Assembly: GCF_017877355.1 (NCBI RefSeq)
Contig: NZ_JAGIPR010000003.1
Location: 310,001 to 374,000 of the forward strand
DNA: 64,000 nucleotides
From: Chryseobacterium jejuense
GTDB taxonomy: Bacteria; Bacteroidota; Bacteroidia; Flavobacteriales; Weeksellaceae
Direction: 5' to 3'
Shown: piece by piece, positions 1 to 9,927 of the stretch
Layout: every line of letters begins with the position of its first letter
Numbering within the stretch: the stretch's first letter is position 1
The notes under the pieces: generated by a model
Database searches by the model: none
What the model was told of the DNA's origin: nothing
The model's input: only the letters and a program-made list of their open reading frames with translations
Program-made: the position numbers and the translations under genes

Positions 1-919
1 TTCCTATTTTCTGAACAAGATCTTCCTTGATGTGCTTGGCATTGTTCAACAGGTCAGAACTCCCTTTTTTAATAGCAAGGTCAACAGTTGGGGCAAAAGC
101 AAATAAATGATCCTGTTTGATCTCCGGAATAAAACGACGCACATCCACCGGGCTGATCACCTTTCCTTTAGCATCTTTCCCTTTTATCTCCTGAAATGCC
201 TGCATGAATGCAGAACAAAGCAAAGCATGTACGGACACTCCATGGGCTTTACATCTTTCAGTGATTTGAGTCGTGGTTGCCGGATCCAGTTTTTGGTGAA
301 GAACATAGTCCTGTCCAAGGTTTCTCTTTTTGCTTTTTTGCTGTAAAAGAAAGAAGAACCTGGCAAAGGTCAGATAAAGCTTCGCCTTGAACTTTTTACT
401 TTTTACATTAAAGTTGGAAGGTAAAAATTCATCTACTGAAGTGAAAGCCTGATAAGGTTCCAGTTCCAGAGAAGGATTATCCAGAAGCTGAAGAAGTTCA
501 CGCATTAACGTAACTCCGGTTGTTCCGTCTGAGATGCAGTGGGGCATTACCCAAAATACTTCAGAAACATCCTGTCCTCTTACCCAGACTAAACGGGCGA
601 GAGGGCTTTTTTCTTCCTCAAATAAGATTTTCCATTCTTTTTGAGATTCTGTAAGCCAGTCTTCATCTGTTTTTCTTTCTACAATGCGGAGTGGGATAGG
701 AGCGATGTCTTTTTCTTCTTTAAAAAAAGGATATTTTTCGCTTTTACTATCTACTACCACTCTCAGCAAAGGATGCTTCTGCTGGATTTTTTCCAGAGCA
801 GTTTTAAAATTCTGCTCCGGGATTTCTCCTTTTATTTTGGCTGCAAATACGCAGTTTACGGGCGTTTTGGGATCTACATACATGATCCTTTCCACCATCA
901 TTAGTTTTCTTTTGATCAT
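1..919 (-). CDS. Condensation/PapA-like acyltransferase, 3' end outside window
   Basis: About 306 codons are open from ATG at 919 to the window edge, so the C-terminus is missing. The protein begins MIKRKLMMVERIMYVDP and carries the acyltransfer motif HCISDG (HxxxDG) near residue 130. This motif belongs to the chloramphenicol-acetyltransferase/condensation-domain superfamily, which includes PapA and wax-ester-synthase-like enzymes. It is clearly paralogous to the next gene upstream: both share QQKHPxLR, a W-rich middle part and a VDVRRF segment. Its ATG overlaps the stop of that gene as ATGA, so it is translationally coupled and is the last visible gene of the polyketide/glycolipid operon. 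Likely role, by inference: O-acylation of the glycosylated product with an acyl chain. Substrate unknown. Confidence 0.8.
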   Translation of the reverse strand, partial: MIKRKLMMVERIMYVDPKTPVNCVFAAKIKGEIPEQNFKTALEKIQQKHPLLRVVVDSKSEKYPFFKEEKDIAPIPLRIVERKTDEDWLTESQKEWKILFEEEKSPLARLVWVRGQDVSEVFWVMPHCISDGTTGVTLMRELLQLLDNPSLELEPYQAFTSVDEFLPSNFNVKSKKFKAKLYLTFARFFFLLQQKSKKRNLGQDYVLHQKLDPATTTQITERCKAHGVSVHALLCSAFMQAFQEIKGKDAKGKVISPVDVRRFIPEIKQDHLFAFAPTVDLAIKKGSSDLLNNAKHIKEDLVQKIG

Positions 920-2199
920 GATACAGCGATATATTCCAGTTGTAACTTAATAATCTTAATGATTTCATCACGTATCGCCAGGGCATCGGTATACGGTAAA
1001 TATCCTTCACTTCCCACCAAGGAAAAATCCATTTTCCCACGATAGGTAGAAACTACTAACGTGGTTGTATTGCCTAATGGACCAATTACCGATGGGCTGA
1101 AAATAGTATCCACCGAGAATTCTTTATACTCATGAGGAATCTGAATGCGTCCCAGATTGGAAAACATACAGTCATTAGACGATTTTCCGTTCTTTAAAAG
1201 CTTGGTAAAATTATTCAACGCATCATGCCCGGATTCCATCACCATCATCGTAATATAAGGGTCCAGCTTGGAGGTTTTACGCTCTACGGAAGCCTGCATG
1301 GCATGTAAATTCTCTATAAAACTCAGTTTTTCATTAGCAGAAACCACAATCATCAGCCCAAAAGCGAAAATATGGTCATTCTTGATTTGGGTAGCAAAAC
1401 GTCTGATATCTACAGGACAGGATACTTTATTAAAAGCTCCGGTTCCTTTTACTTTTTTGAAAGCCTGAAGCAAAGCGGCACTTAAGAAGGTATTCACTGT
1501 AGCCCCATTGGATTTACAATAGGAAATCAGTTGCTGGCTTACAGTTTCATCCACTTTCCAATTGATTAAATAATCATTTTGACGATCAACAGACTTTTTA
1601 CTGATAGGAATACATTTGATAGCTGTAGCTGCTAATCTTCCGATGAATTTGGCCTTTAATTTTTGCTTTCGGCTGTTTAAAATATTTGCCGGAACCACAT
1701 CCTGAATACCTAAAATAGGGTTTTCTATCCCGATATCAGCCTTTGGATTATCCAATACTTTTAAAAATTCATAAAGGAAGGCCATTGCAGAACCACCATC
1801 GCATAAACAATGGTGGAACGCAAACAGCATATCAGAAACGTCTTCGCCCTTAATCCAGACAAACCGGATAAGAGGAAATTTTTTAGGATCGAATAAAGTA
1901 TTCCATTCCCTTTTGGATTCTTCCTGCCACTGGTCTTCTCCTTTTCTGGCAATAATTCGTACCGGAATGGAGATCGGGTTTTCAGGAACATCAAACCAGG
2001 GGATATTTTTATCATCGTGAGCAATAAGGGCTCTTAACCACGGATGTTTTTGCTGGATCTGAGCCAAAGCCTGCTGGATATCCTTCAATGTAAAGATACC
2101 TCTGAGCCTGAAAGGGATCACTGCATTGAACGGTTCTGTTCCGTCTCCCAGTAACATTCGCTCACCAAATAATAATCTTCTTTTAATAGGTTGGTTCAT
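916..2199 (-). CDS. Condensation/PapA-like acyltransferase
   Basis: This 427-aa protein has the HHxxxDG acyltransferase motif (HHCLCDGG near residue 130) and a later VDIRRF segment, placing it in the condensation-domain/PapA/WS-DGAT-like fold family. Family members move an acyl group from a thioester (ACP or CoA) to an alcohol or amine. It starts 3 bp after the double glycosyltransferase gene and its stop overlaps the next acyltransferase (ATGA). Two such acyltransferases in a row behind a PKS and a glycosyltransferase suggest that two hydroxyls, perhaps on the sugar, are acylated. No signal peptide or membrane helix is seen, so action is probably cytosolic. A wax-ester/DGAT-like role is the main alternative. 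Confidence 0.82.
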   Translation of the reverse strand: MNQPIKRRLLFGERMLLGDGTEPFNAVIPFRLRGIFTLKDIQQALAQIQQKHPWLRALIAHDDKNIPWFDVPENPISIPVRIIARKGEDQWQEESKREWNTLFDPKKFPLIRFVWIKGEDVSDMLFAFHHCLCDGGSAMAFLYEFLKVLDNPKADIGIENPILGIQDVVPANILNSRKQKLKAKFIGRLAATAIKCIPISKKSVDRQNDYLINWKVDETVSQQLISYCKSNGATVNTFLSAALLQAFKKVKGTGAFNKVSCPVDIRRFATQIKNDHIFAFGLMIVVSANEKLSFIENLHAMQASVERKTSKLDPYITMMVMESGHDALNNFTKLLKNGKSSNDCMFSNLGRIQIPHEYKEFSVDTIFSPSVIGPLGNTTTLVVSTYRGKMDFSLVGSEGYLPYTDALAIRDEIIKIIKLQLEYIAVS

Positions 2200-2202
2200 A
2201 GG

Positions 2203-4605
2203 CTATACAGACGCTAATGTGGAGTGTTCCTGTACAAAATTTTCCAGCAATTCTACTGCTTTATCATTACCTCCGGCAAGATGGAAAGTATTTTGAACTT
2301 CCTGAGCAGCAGCTTTGTATTTAGGATTTTCCAGTAATTCAAAAACGGTTTCACGAAGAGCTTCTACACGCAGTCTCTTGTATCGGATGCTGATTCCGCA
2401 GCCTGCCTGCTCAATTAATTTTGCAATATGGAAATGATCATAAGCAATAGGCGTGATTAACATCGGTAATCCGTTACGGAAAGTATCGTTTACTGTATTG
2501 AACCCACCGTGACAAATGACCATGTCCATTCTCTGCATTACCGCAGATTGAGGCACGAAACTGTTCACGATAAAGTTCTCCGGCCATTCTTCAAAGATTT
2601 CCGGTGGAGTAGCAGCAACAATCGTAACTGGTTGGTCAGCAAATGCTGCAATAATTTTTTCAAAGAAAGCTTTTCTGATGTCTACCAATAAAGTTCCCAG
2701 TGATACAAAGATCTTTGGAGTGTTAGAAGCATTTAATTTGTCCCAGTCAAATGGAGCGTCGTTGGGACGGCCTTTTACGGGACCTACAAATTTCATATGC
2801 GATGGTACGGTATCAAAACCGGCAAAGGCTTGTGAAGTAAATACCATATTCAGTTTATGCGAATGGATGTAAATACCTTCCTCATGAATTCCTACTTCTT
2901 TTTGCAGGTCTTTGATGAGGTTTTGCTGCCATTCCCAGATTTTAGGAGCACTTTTTTCAGTGTCACCCATCACGTCCGGCGGAACAGGAGTTGTGGTTAC
3001 GCAAGGAATATGATGTTTGTGAGCGAAAAGTGCACCTCCAAAAGAGATACAGTCGTTCACGATGACATCAGGCATCCAGCTTTCTGTTAATCGTGTTAAT
3101 CCAGGCATCATCATTTTAGCGAAAGGAACATAGGTTTCCTCCAGTGCTAATTTCATCACTTCAGGGCCTGAACAAGCCGGACCATCATCCTGTCTTTTTA
3201 AAATACGGGCGATTTCTTCCTGATACGGAATAAGATCTTCTTCAGGATAGAAATAAGAACCTCCTTCCGGAATATGTTTGCTGTCTAAAGGCGTAATTCC
3301 GAACCATTTTACTTCATGGCCACGGGCAATCAGACTGGCTCCCACACTTAATGTAGGGCTTACATGTCCGAAAAACGGCGGAACAACGAATAAGAATTTA
3401 GATGGTTTTTCTGGTTTTGAAGCCTTTGTGATGGCTTCTTCCAATAAATTAGCGGCTGTAGATGCTCCTCCTGCTTCCATAAAAGATTGTCCTACTTTTT
3501 GAGCTGCCTCACGGTAGCCCGGGTTATTTAAAATTTGCTGTACTGCCTCTCTCAGGTGATTGGCTTTAAATCTGTTGAAATTAAGTCGTTCACCCGCTTC
3601 TGTACGTATAACGCGTCCTGCAACGTGCGACTGGTCATACGCTATAGGAATCACTACCAAAGGAATCCCGTTGGATAATGTTTCGGAAACGGTATTGTGA
3701 CCGCCATGGCAAACCACCCCGTCAAGATGAGGTAACAAATCCAATTGAGGAACCTGCTGGTATACCATAAAATTATCCGGCCACTGCTCGAAAAGTTGCG
3801 GATCAGAAACCACCACAACCGTTAAATCTTCATCTTTAAAAGCATCAATAACCTTTTGGAAGAATGCTTTTTTATGATCGTGATCGAAAGTGGTTCCGAT
3901 ACTTACTAAAATCTTTTTGTTGACGGCATTTTTCAATCGGTTCCAATCGAATTCACAAGAGATGCGACGCTCTGTAAGAACCGGCCCTGTAAATTGATAT
4001 TGAGAAGGCAGATCATCCATTTCCCCAAAGAAATACTTGGAGGTTAAAACCAGCGTCAGCAGATCTGAAGTTGCCAGAGAACGTTCTTCATGGAAGCCTA
4101 ATTCCTTCTGTAATTCTACAATTTGATTCACTTCCCATTCGTGTACTTTAGGAAGCTCATTCATGATTTTAATGGCAGCCGGAGCCGTAACGGAAGTGGC
4201 GCAAGGAATTCCTAATACTTTTGCAGCTACCGGAGCCGCAAATAGCTGATGGTCGCCGATCATCAAATCGGGTTGGTATGTTTTTAATAAAGCAACAATT
4301 CCTTTATAGCAATGTCTGTTCAGTGGAATAAGAACTTCCTCGTAAAGGAACTTCACACTGTCTATTCCGTAGACTACTTTTTTGGAAATAATATCGAGAT
4401 ACTGTTCGCTTTCTTTCTTTTCTTCGTCGGTCTGATCGTATTGGATCAGTAATAATTTTCCGCCCTCCGGAAGTTTAGCCTCTAAAGTTGGGTCAAGGCT
4501 GATCCAGGCTACTTCATGTCCTCTTTCCAACAACGTAGCACCGATGCTTAGGGTAGGATTGACATGTCCTGTCAAGGGTGGAACTATAAATGCAAATTTA
4601 GCCAT
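2203..4605 (-). CDS. Double UGT/GT1-type glycosyltransferase (two full modules in one chain)
   Basis: This 800-aa protein contains two complete GT-B modules. Module 1 starts FIVPPLTGHVNPTLS and has the donor-site motif CHGGHNTVSETLSNG. Module 2 starts near residue 402 with FVVPPFFGHVSPTLS and has CHGGFNTVNDTFRNG. Each module has the ~400-aa length of a single macrolide/zeaxanthin-type glycosyltransferase of family GT1, so the gene looks like a tandem duplication and fusion. Both modules keep the acceptor-side GH and the donor-side HGG signature, so both may be active. The gene overlaps the upstream hydrolase by 8 bp. It probably adds two sugars, or one sugar with a regulatory second module, to the PKS product. 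The sugar cannot be read from sequence. Confidence 0.88.
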   Translation of the reverse strand: MAKFAFIVPPLTGHVNPTLSIGATLLERGHEVAWISLDPTLEAKLPEGGKLLLIQYDQTDEEKKESEQYLDIISKKVVYGIDSVKFLYEEVLIPLNRHCYKGIVALLKTYQPDLMIGDHQLFAAPVAAKVLGIPCATSVTAPAAIKIMNELPKVHEWEVNQIVELQKELGFHEERSLATSDLLTLVLTSKYFFGEMDDLPSQYQFTGPVLTERRISCEFDWNRLKNAVNKKILVSIGTTFDHDHKKAFFQKVIDAFKDEDLTVVVVSDPQLFEQWPDNFMVYQQVPQLDLLPHLDGVVCHGGHNTVSETLSNGIPLVVIPIAYDQSHVAGRVIRTEAGERLNFNRFKANHLREAVQQILNNPGYREAAQKVGQSFMEAGGASTAANLLEEAITKASKPEKPSKFLFVVPPFFGHVSPTLSVGASLIARGHEVKWFGITPLDSKHIPEGGSYFYPEEDLIPYQEEIARILKRQDDGPACSGPEVMKLALEETYVPFAKMMMPGLTRLTESWMPDVIVNDCISFGGALFAHKHHIPCVTTTPVPPDVMGDTEKSAPKIWEWQQNLIKDLQKEVGIHEEGIYIHSHKLNMVFTSQAFAGFDTVPSHMKFVGPVKGRPNDAPFDWDKLNASNTPKIFVSLGTLLVDIRKAFFEKIIAAFADQPVTIVAATPPEIFEEWPENFIVNSFVPQSAVMQRMDMVICHGGFNTVNDTFRNGLPMLITPIAYDHFHIAKLIEQAGCGISIRYKRLRVEALRETVFELLENPKYKAAAQEVQNTFHLAGGNDKAVELLENFVQEHSTLASV

Positions 4606-5380
4606 GGTTCTTCGTTAAGATATTAGATAAAAACTGAGCGATCGTCTCTGCGATCAGCTGAGGTTCCTGAATTGGAATATTGTGATCGCCGGAGATTAAT
4701 TCAAGTTCGGATGAACCGATTTGAGCCTGCAGCCATTCTCCTGTAGGTCTGCAGTTGGAATCAGCACCGTAAAGCAATAAAGTGGAAGCTGTCAATTGAT
4801 TGAAATCAGCTTCACCAAGGAAATGTTTTTCCTTAATCATATCTGCTTTGATGCTGGTTTGATTAAACAGAAACTCATACATACGATGGTTCTTTTCCAT
4901 TTGTCTTTTGCCCATCTGGACTTTAGTAGTATCTGTAAAATTGGCTACATAATGCTCAAGGAATTCCTTGCTGTATTCATCAATGATGTTACGGGCTTTT
5001 TCGTCCTGAGGATCCGGAGCTTCCATCACTACCAGCTGATTAACGCGTTCAGGATATTGTAAAGCGGTTTTCAAAGCAATAAGTCCTCCGAAGCTATAGC
5101 CTACAAGATGTACTTTTTCCAGTTGAAGGTGATCCATTAAACCCATCAGATCGGATGACATGTTTTCAAGGTCGTACCCATCCAAAAAGCGTTCACTCAT
5201 CCCGTGACTTTTCAGATCGTACATCACCACATGGAAATGTTTTGCCAGAATTGGGGCAATATTAAAATAATAAATGGACAGGTTACTGAACATACCGTGG
5301 ATTAAGACCACGGTATGTTCGGCACCTTTATTGAGTTCCTGTATATGAACTTGTCTGTTATTGACAGTGATTATTGGCAT
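4598..5380 (-). CDS. Alpha/beta hydrolase (possible thioesterase of the PKS operon)
   Basis: This 260-aa protein has a canonical alpha/beta-hydrolase order: oxyanion-region HGMFSN near residue 28, nucleophile elbow GYSFGG near residue 96, acid in LLLYGADSN and the catalytic histidine in SGDHNIP near residue 233. There is no signal peptide. It overlaps the ACP gene by about 10 bp and the glycosyltransferase by 8 bp, so it belongs to the operon. The PKS proteins have no obvious thioesterase domain, so the likely job is release of the acyl chain from the ACP or a proofreading hydrolysis. A lipase or esterase acting on the final glycolipid is the alternative. Confidence 0.8.
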   Translation of the reverse strand: MPIITVNNRQVHIQELNKGAEHTVVLIHGMFSNLSIYYFNIAPILAKHFHVVMYDLKSHGMSERFLDGYDLENMSSDLMGLMDHLQLEKVHLVGYSFGGLIALKTALQYPERVNQLVVMEAPDPQDEKARNIIDEYSKEFLEHYVANFTDTTKVQMGKRQMEKNHRMYEFLFNQTSIKADMIKEKHFLGEADFNQLTASTLLLYGADSNCRPTGEWLQAQIGSSELELISGDHNIPIQEPQLIAETIAQFLSNILTKNHG

Positions 5381-5670
5381 TCGTAGATATAATTGATGAT
5401 CATACTAAGGTCAAGATTAATAAGCTGGTCAAGATCCATAGAAGATAACCAACCTGTAAAGTCGATCTGATCGCCAAAATGCGCCTTGATCTTTTCAGAG
5501 AAAGAGACAATCTCGATGCTGTCCATTTCAAGATCTTTGGTGAATGAACTTTCCGGAGTAATGTCCATCTCCTCTACAAATTCAGCACCTATCACTTCAG
5601 TAATAAAACCTTTTAATAAAGTAAAAAGTTCTTCGTGGTTCATTTTTAATGTTGCGTTTACAGTGTCCAT
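5371..5670 (-). CDS. Stand-alone acyl carrier protein
   Basis: This 99-aa acidic protein carries the phosphopantetheine attachment motif LEMDSIEIV (Ser near residue 52) inside the usual four-helix ACP pattern. It overlaps the PKS gene upstream by 13 bp and the hydrolase downstream by 10 bp. Its presence beside a phosphopantetheinyl transferase domain fused to the preceding PKS suggests dedicated activation. It may carry a starter unit, or accept the finished chain for transfer by the acyltransferases. It is distinct from the two ACP domains inside the large PKS, which have the DLSIDSIKR type motif. Confidence 0.88.
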   Translation of the reverse strand: MDTVNATLKMNHEELFTLLKGFITEVIGAEFVEEMDITPESSFTKDLEMDSIEIVSFSEKIKAHFGDQIDFTGWLSSMDLDQLINLDLSMIINYIYECQ

Positions 5671-8600
5671 CCGATAATATAATTTTTATGTTTAACAGTT
5701 TTGATTTCAATAGTGTTGATCCACAAGTGATCATCTTTTATTTGTTCGACTTCGAAGGCTTTTGGATTCCCTTTCAGTCCGGTTCCTAAGAACTTTCCGT
5801 AGGCTTCCTTCGCTACCCAGAAGCGGGTGGTCCATTCTGCCTGATCTTTTCCTTTTAATAAGGCTAATTCATTGTCTGTAAATACCAGGTCATAGAATCC
5901 TTCACTGCGTTCTTCCATGAGTTCCATATCGATTCCTACAGATTGGCCATATCTTGCAATACCCACAGCTTCTTTTCCTTTGTGAGCCAGTGAAATATGG
6001 ATGTCTTCTGTAAAATCGCTGATGAGGTAAGGTTTCCCCACTTCATCAGAACGGATCTCAAACGTGATCGGGAAGCATGCATGATTTTTTTCCTTGCGAA
6101 GAAGATTTCTAACGGCATCTTTCACGGCAACACGGCTTACCATCCAGTTTTTCTTCTTGTTCGGTAATAATTGCTGGTGATGCTGTTTTTCCGTTTGGTT
6201 GAAATATCTTTTCAGGATAAAATCCCATGAAGCGACTCTGGTATACGCCTGGTGGAAGAAAAATACTTCCGGAGCAATCTCTTCAGAAAGACGGTTATGC
6301 AATGGTGACATGGAAACATTCCATAAAGCGGCATCAATTTCCAGTCTTCTGTTCTGCCATCCGGTGATCGCGCACCACACTTTTCCGTCTCTTTTAAGAA
6401 CGATATTAGCAATGGCAAATTCGTCATTAAGCTCAGTTTGCATGCAGGTACATTCAAAAATACCTTCCTGATCGTGCATATTACCAAAGAATTCAATATC
6501 TCTGATTTTCACAGGGAAGGCGATACGGTCTTTCACCAAGGTAAGCTGCAGCCAAAGCCCGAATAACTGTCCGGCATTGTCTAACAGAGATCCTTTTCCG
6601 CCATTTCCTTTGATCTTTCCTATGATTCCTTTAGTTCCAACCGCTGAAACTTCAGTAATTCCCTGGTATTTATCACCATGGAACATGTGCATGTCATAGA
6701 TTTCTTCAGGTGTTCTTTCAATGGGTAAAAGATCACCAATGGAAAGATTGAAGGTTGGAATAGGGACAGGAGAAGATTTTAAAGTCACTTCGGCATTGGC
6801 AAAATTCTCAATATCCAGATAGGCATGATTTTCACCACGCCATTGTCCTTTTACGGTTTTCTCAAAAGGCTGGGCTACGTTCATCCATTGGAATACACTT
6901 ACATTCATGATTTTATGAACCTGTGTTCCAGGGACTTCTGCTTCTGCAATTTCTGCAAGCTGTTCAAAGATCATGGTCATCGGAATGACCGGTTCCATAT
7001 CCGCTACATGAGCCCACCCTTTAGGCTGTCTCAATAAGCTGTGATCGATCAGGTATGGATGACTTTCCAGTGTTACATACAGATCTTTTGAGAAGGTTGT
7101 ACTTCTTGGTGATTTTGGAGTAACTTGCTGTGCTACAGGAACAGGACGTGGAATGGTAATTTCCGGACGGTTCTGGAATAAAGTTAAGACTTCTTCCTGC
7201 ATACGGATCATATCGGCAACGTTGTCCTGGAATGCCTGTACCAGCGGATGACCACTTTTGGTAGCTATGGCTGAAGCGGTATATTGTTTTGGTGTCTCAA
7301 AAGACTGAGACAACGCTTTCACTTCTTTGAAATTACGGATAATAGGCGAACCTAATTCCAGCTTAATTCCTTTTCCTGATCCTTTTTTTGAATGCTGCTG
7401 AACTTCCAGGAAGTCAAGAGCAATCGTTTTACCTTCTACAAATAATGAAGCTACAACACGTTGTAACTGTGCCAATGCAGAACGGGTAGGAACGCTGGAA
7501 GGAATGGTACTGAATGCTTTGCCTTTCAAGGTATCATCAATAAATCCGATCAGTCCGCCAGTACCCACTTGTATGAATACTCTTGCGCCTTCTTCGTATA
7601 ATTTATCTGTCAGTTCACGGAAACGAACAGGTTCAACCAAATGCTCAGCACTTAGCTTTCTGATCGCTGCCTGATCTGCGGGATAAGGTTCTAACGTTGT
7701 TGCAGACCATAACGGAATCTTTGTTTTCTGAAACTGTGCTTTTTCCATTCCGGCAAGGATTACATCCAGTTTATCCGCAATAAAAGGAGAGTGGAATCCG
7801 GATTGGAACGGCAGTATCTGATGGAAGATCTGTTTTGATTTTAATAACGGAACCAATTCATCCAAGGCAGTATTGCTACCACAAAGAATCACCTGATTAG
7901 GGCAGTTGTCATTAGAAATATACAAGTCTGAAATTTCAGTAATAAAAGGTTGTACGATATCAATTCCAGCTCCGATGGCAATGAATTTGGAGTCTTTCAA
8001 TTCAAAAGTTTCCGGATTCAAAACATCGATTAAGGCTTTTACAGAATTAGCTTCTGCTAACTCGGATGAATACCCTGCCAGCCATTCTCCTAAACTGTGT
8101 CCTGCATTCATATCCGGAATAATTCCCAGCTTTTTCAGTGAATTATCAAGGATACTGCAGTTGTTGAAGATGTTCAATGCATCGGTTAAAAGCCCTTCAC
8201 CTTCAGTTTCTATAGGCGCTGTTAATCCGAAATAACGGCTAACGCTTTCCACCTCACCTTTTGCCAGACCATCCAAACCAGGGAATACAAAGGCTACTTT
8301 TCCGCCATCTTTTAATAATGGGATAGATGTGTACCAGATGTCCTGTTTGTTCTTCCAGATAAGGTTTTTGGAAACAATTTTAAGGGCTTTTTCTATTCTT
8401 GCAGGGGTAGGATCGAATATCGCTACTCTGAAATCTCCTTCCCCTAATGTAGTGTCGTTATTTTGTAATGCAGAAACTAATTCTTCCTGTGTAGGCCTTG
8501 CCAATAGCAATACTTTGTCTTTTTTCGGCATATCATAGCCTTCAAGAACAATATGAGCATTAATTCCACCAAATCCGAATGCGTTTACTGCGGCTACTTT

Positions 8601-9908
8601 CGGCAGTCCGGTTTTTGACCAGTTTTTGGCTTCCTGTACAGGCTCAAATCTTGTATTCTGCATGTCTGCAGTCGGATTCTCACAATACAATGTTGGCGGT
8701 AAAGTGTCGTGGTGTAAAGCCAGACAGGTTTTAATCAATCCTGCGATTCCCGCAGCCGGCATAGCATGTCCGATATTGGACTTTACAGAACCGATTCCTG
8801 CCACCGGAGCAGCTTCCTCTTTCCCAAAGAACTTTGCTAAGGTCTGAAGTTCTGTTTTATCTCCAAGCGGAGTTCCGGTTCCGTGGGCTTCAAGGTAACC
8901 TACTTTATTTTTATCCAGATCAGCATTGATCCAGGCTTGTTCTAAAGCTTTCAGCTGACCTTTTACGGATGGGCTCATCACACTGGTTCCGTTACCGTCA
9001 CTGCTTACGCCTACACCTTTAATAACCGCATAGATTTTATCCTGATCGCGAACGGCGTCTTCCAGTCGTTTTAACACGACGAAGCCACAACCTTCCCCAA
9101 TCAGTAATCCATCAGCATCCCTACTGAACGGTTTGATCTGCTGTTGACGGGACATGGCTCCCAATTGAGCAAAAATACTCCAGAAAGCAGCATTTTGTCC
9201 GGTGTGTACACCTCCGGCGATCATCATATCGGAACGACCTCTTTGAAGTTCCTGTACGGCGTGATCTACAGCGATTAAAGCACTGGCACAAGCGGCATCC
9301 ACTGTAAAGGCAACTCCGCCCAGGTCAAAACGGTTTGCTACCAATGAAGCTACCAGATTGGGAATCAGTCCCATAGCGGTATCAGCAGCGAAACGCCCTT
9401 TTCGTTCCTGAAAAGCATGTTTTACTTTCTCAATATCAGCAGAAGATACCTGGGGTAACAGCTCCTGCAATAAGGAGGAAATCTGCTCTCCGGTTCTTAC
9501 AATTTCAATGGCTCGGGTAGCTCCCGGTCCGGTATAATTTCCTTTCCCGATGACAATTCCGGTCTTTTCAAGGGAAGTGTTCTTTTGAAATACTCCGGCG
9601 TCCTCTAAAGCTTTCTGAACTAAATCAAGGGTCAGTAAATGATCGGGTTCTGTTCCTTGTACAGCAAGAGGTAAAATGCCAAAGCTGGTAGGATCAAACT
9701 CATAATCAGGAATAAACCCGCCTCGTTTGCAATAGAAACGATCGACAGGGTTGGTGGCATCACTAAAATGCACCGGATCTATCCTATCTGCCGGAGCGGA
9801 TTGGGTAGAGTCTACTTTATTGACAATATTCTGCCAAAAAGTTTGGGCATCCTGCGCCCCGGGAAAGACGCAGGATAGTCCAACTACAGCAACATCTGTT
9901 TTTTTCAT
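5658..9908 (-). CDS. Polyketide synthase: KS-AT-DH-phosphopantetheinyl transferase
   Basis: A 1416-aa multidomain protein. The ketosynthase (about 1-460) has catalytic Cys in TVDAACASA near 206 plus HGTGTPLGD and NIGHAMPAAG, so it looks active. The acyltransferase (about 535-810) has GHSLGEW and FHSPF. A hot-dog dehydratase-like domain starts near 950 with HPYLIDHS. The C-terminus (about 1250-1416) is a Sfp-type 4'-phosphopantetheinyl transferase with GIDMELMEE and FWVAKEAYGK. There is no ACP, so it must work on the ACPs of the neighbouring 2344-aa protein or on the free ACP. The domain mix recalls PfaC/PfaE of polyunsaturated fatty acid synthases and enediyne-type iterative PKSs. It starts 19 bp after the preceding PKS gene. 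Confidence 0.93.
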   Translation of the reverse strand: MKKTDVAVVGLSCVFPGAQDAQTFWQNIVNKVDSTQSAPADRIDPVHFSDATNPVDRFYCKRGGFIPDYEFDPTSFGILPLAVQGTEPDHLLTLDLVQKALEDAGVFQKNTSLEKTGIVIGKGNYTGPGATRAIEIVRTGEQISSLLQELLPQVSSADIEKVKHAFQERKGRFAADTAMGLIPNLVASLVANRFDLGGVAFTVDAACASALIAVDHAVQELQRGRSDMMIAGGVHTGQNAAFWSIFAQLGAMSRQQQIKPFSRDADGLLIGEGCGFVVLKRLEDAVRDQDKIYAVIKGVGVSSDGNGTSVMSPSVKGQLKALEQAWINADLDKNKVGYLEAHGTGTPLGDKTELQTLAKFFGKEEAAPVAGIGSVKSNIGHAMPAAGIAGLIKTCLALHHDTLPPTLYCENPTADMQNTRFEPVQEAKNWSKTGLPKVAAVNAFGFGGINAHIVLEGYDMPKKDKVLLLARPTQEELVSALQNNDTTLGEGDFRVAIFDPTPARIEKALKIVSKNLIWKNKQDIWYTSIPLLKDGGKVAFVFPGLDGLAKGEVESVSRYFGLTAPIETEGEGLLTDALNIFNNCSILDNSLKKLGIIPDMNAGHSLGEWLAGYSSELAEANSVKALIDVLNPETFELKDSKFIAIGAGIDIVQPFITEISDLYISNDNCPNQVILCGSNTALDELVPLLKSKQIFHQILPFQSGFHSPFIADKLDVILAGMEKAQFQKTKIPLWSATTLEPYPADQAAIRKLSAEHLVEPVRFRELTDKLYEEGARVFIQVGTGGLIGFIDDTLKGKAFSTIPSSVPTRSALAQLQRVVASLFVEGKTIALDFLEVQQHSKKGSGKGIKLELGSPIIRNFKEVKALSQSFETPKQYTASAIATKSGHPLVQAFQDNVADMIRMQEEVLTLFQNRPEITIPRPVPVAQQVTPKSPRSTTFSKDLYVTLESHPYLIDHSLLRQPKGWAHVADMEPVIPMTMIFEQLAEIAEAEVPGTQVHKIMNVSVFQWMNVAQPFEKTVKGQWRGENHAYLDIENFANAEVTLKSSPVPIPTFNLSIGDLLPIERTPEEIYDMHMFHGDKYQGITEVSAVGTKGIIGKIKGNGGKGSLLDNAGQLFGLWLQLTLVKDRIAFPVKIRDIEFFGNMHDQEGIFECTCMQTELNDEFAIANIVLKRDGKVWCAITGWQNRRLEIDAALWNVSMSPLHNRLSEEIAPEVFFFHQAYTRVASWDFILKRYFNQTEKQHHQQLLPNKKKNWMVSRVAVKDAVRNLLRKEKNHACFPITFEIRSDEVGKPYLISDFTEDIHISLAHKGKEAVGIARYGQSVGIDMELMEERSEGFYDLVFTDNELALLKGKDQAEWTTRFWVAKEAYGKFLGTGLKGNPKAFEVEQIKDDHLWINTIEIKTVKHKNYIIGWTL

Positions 9909-9927
9909 GTTTAGTGTATACAGAGGT

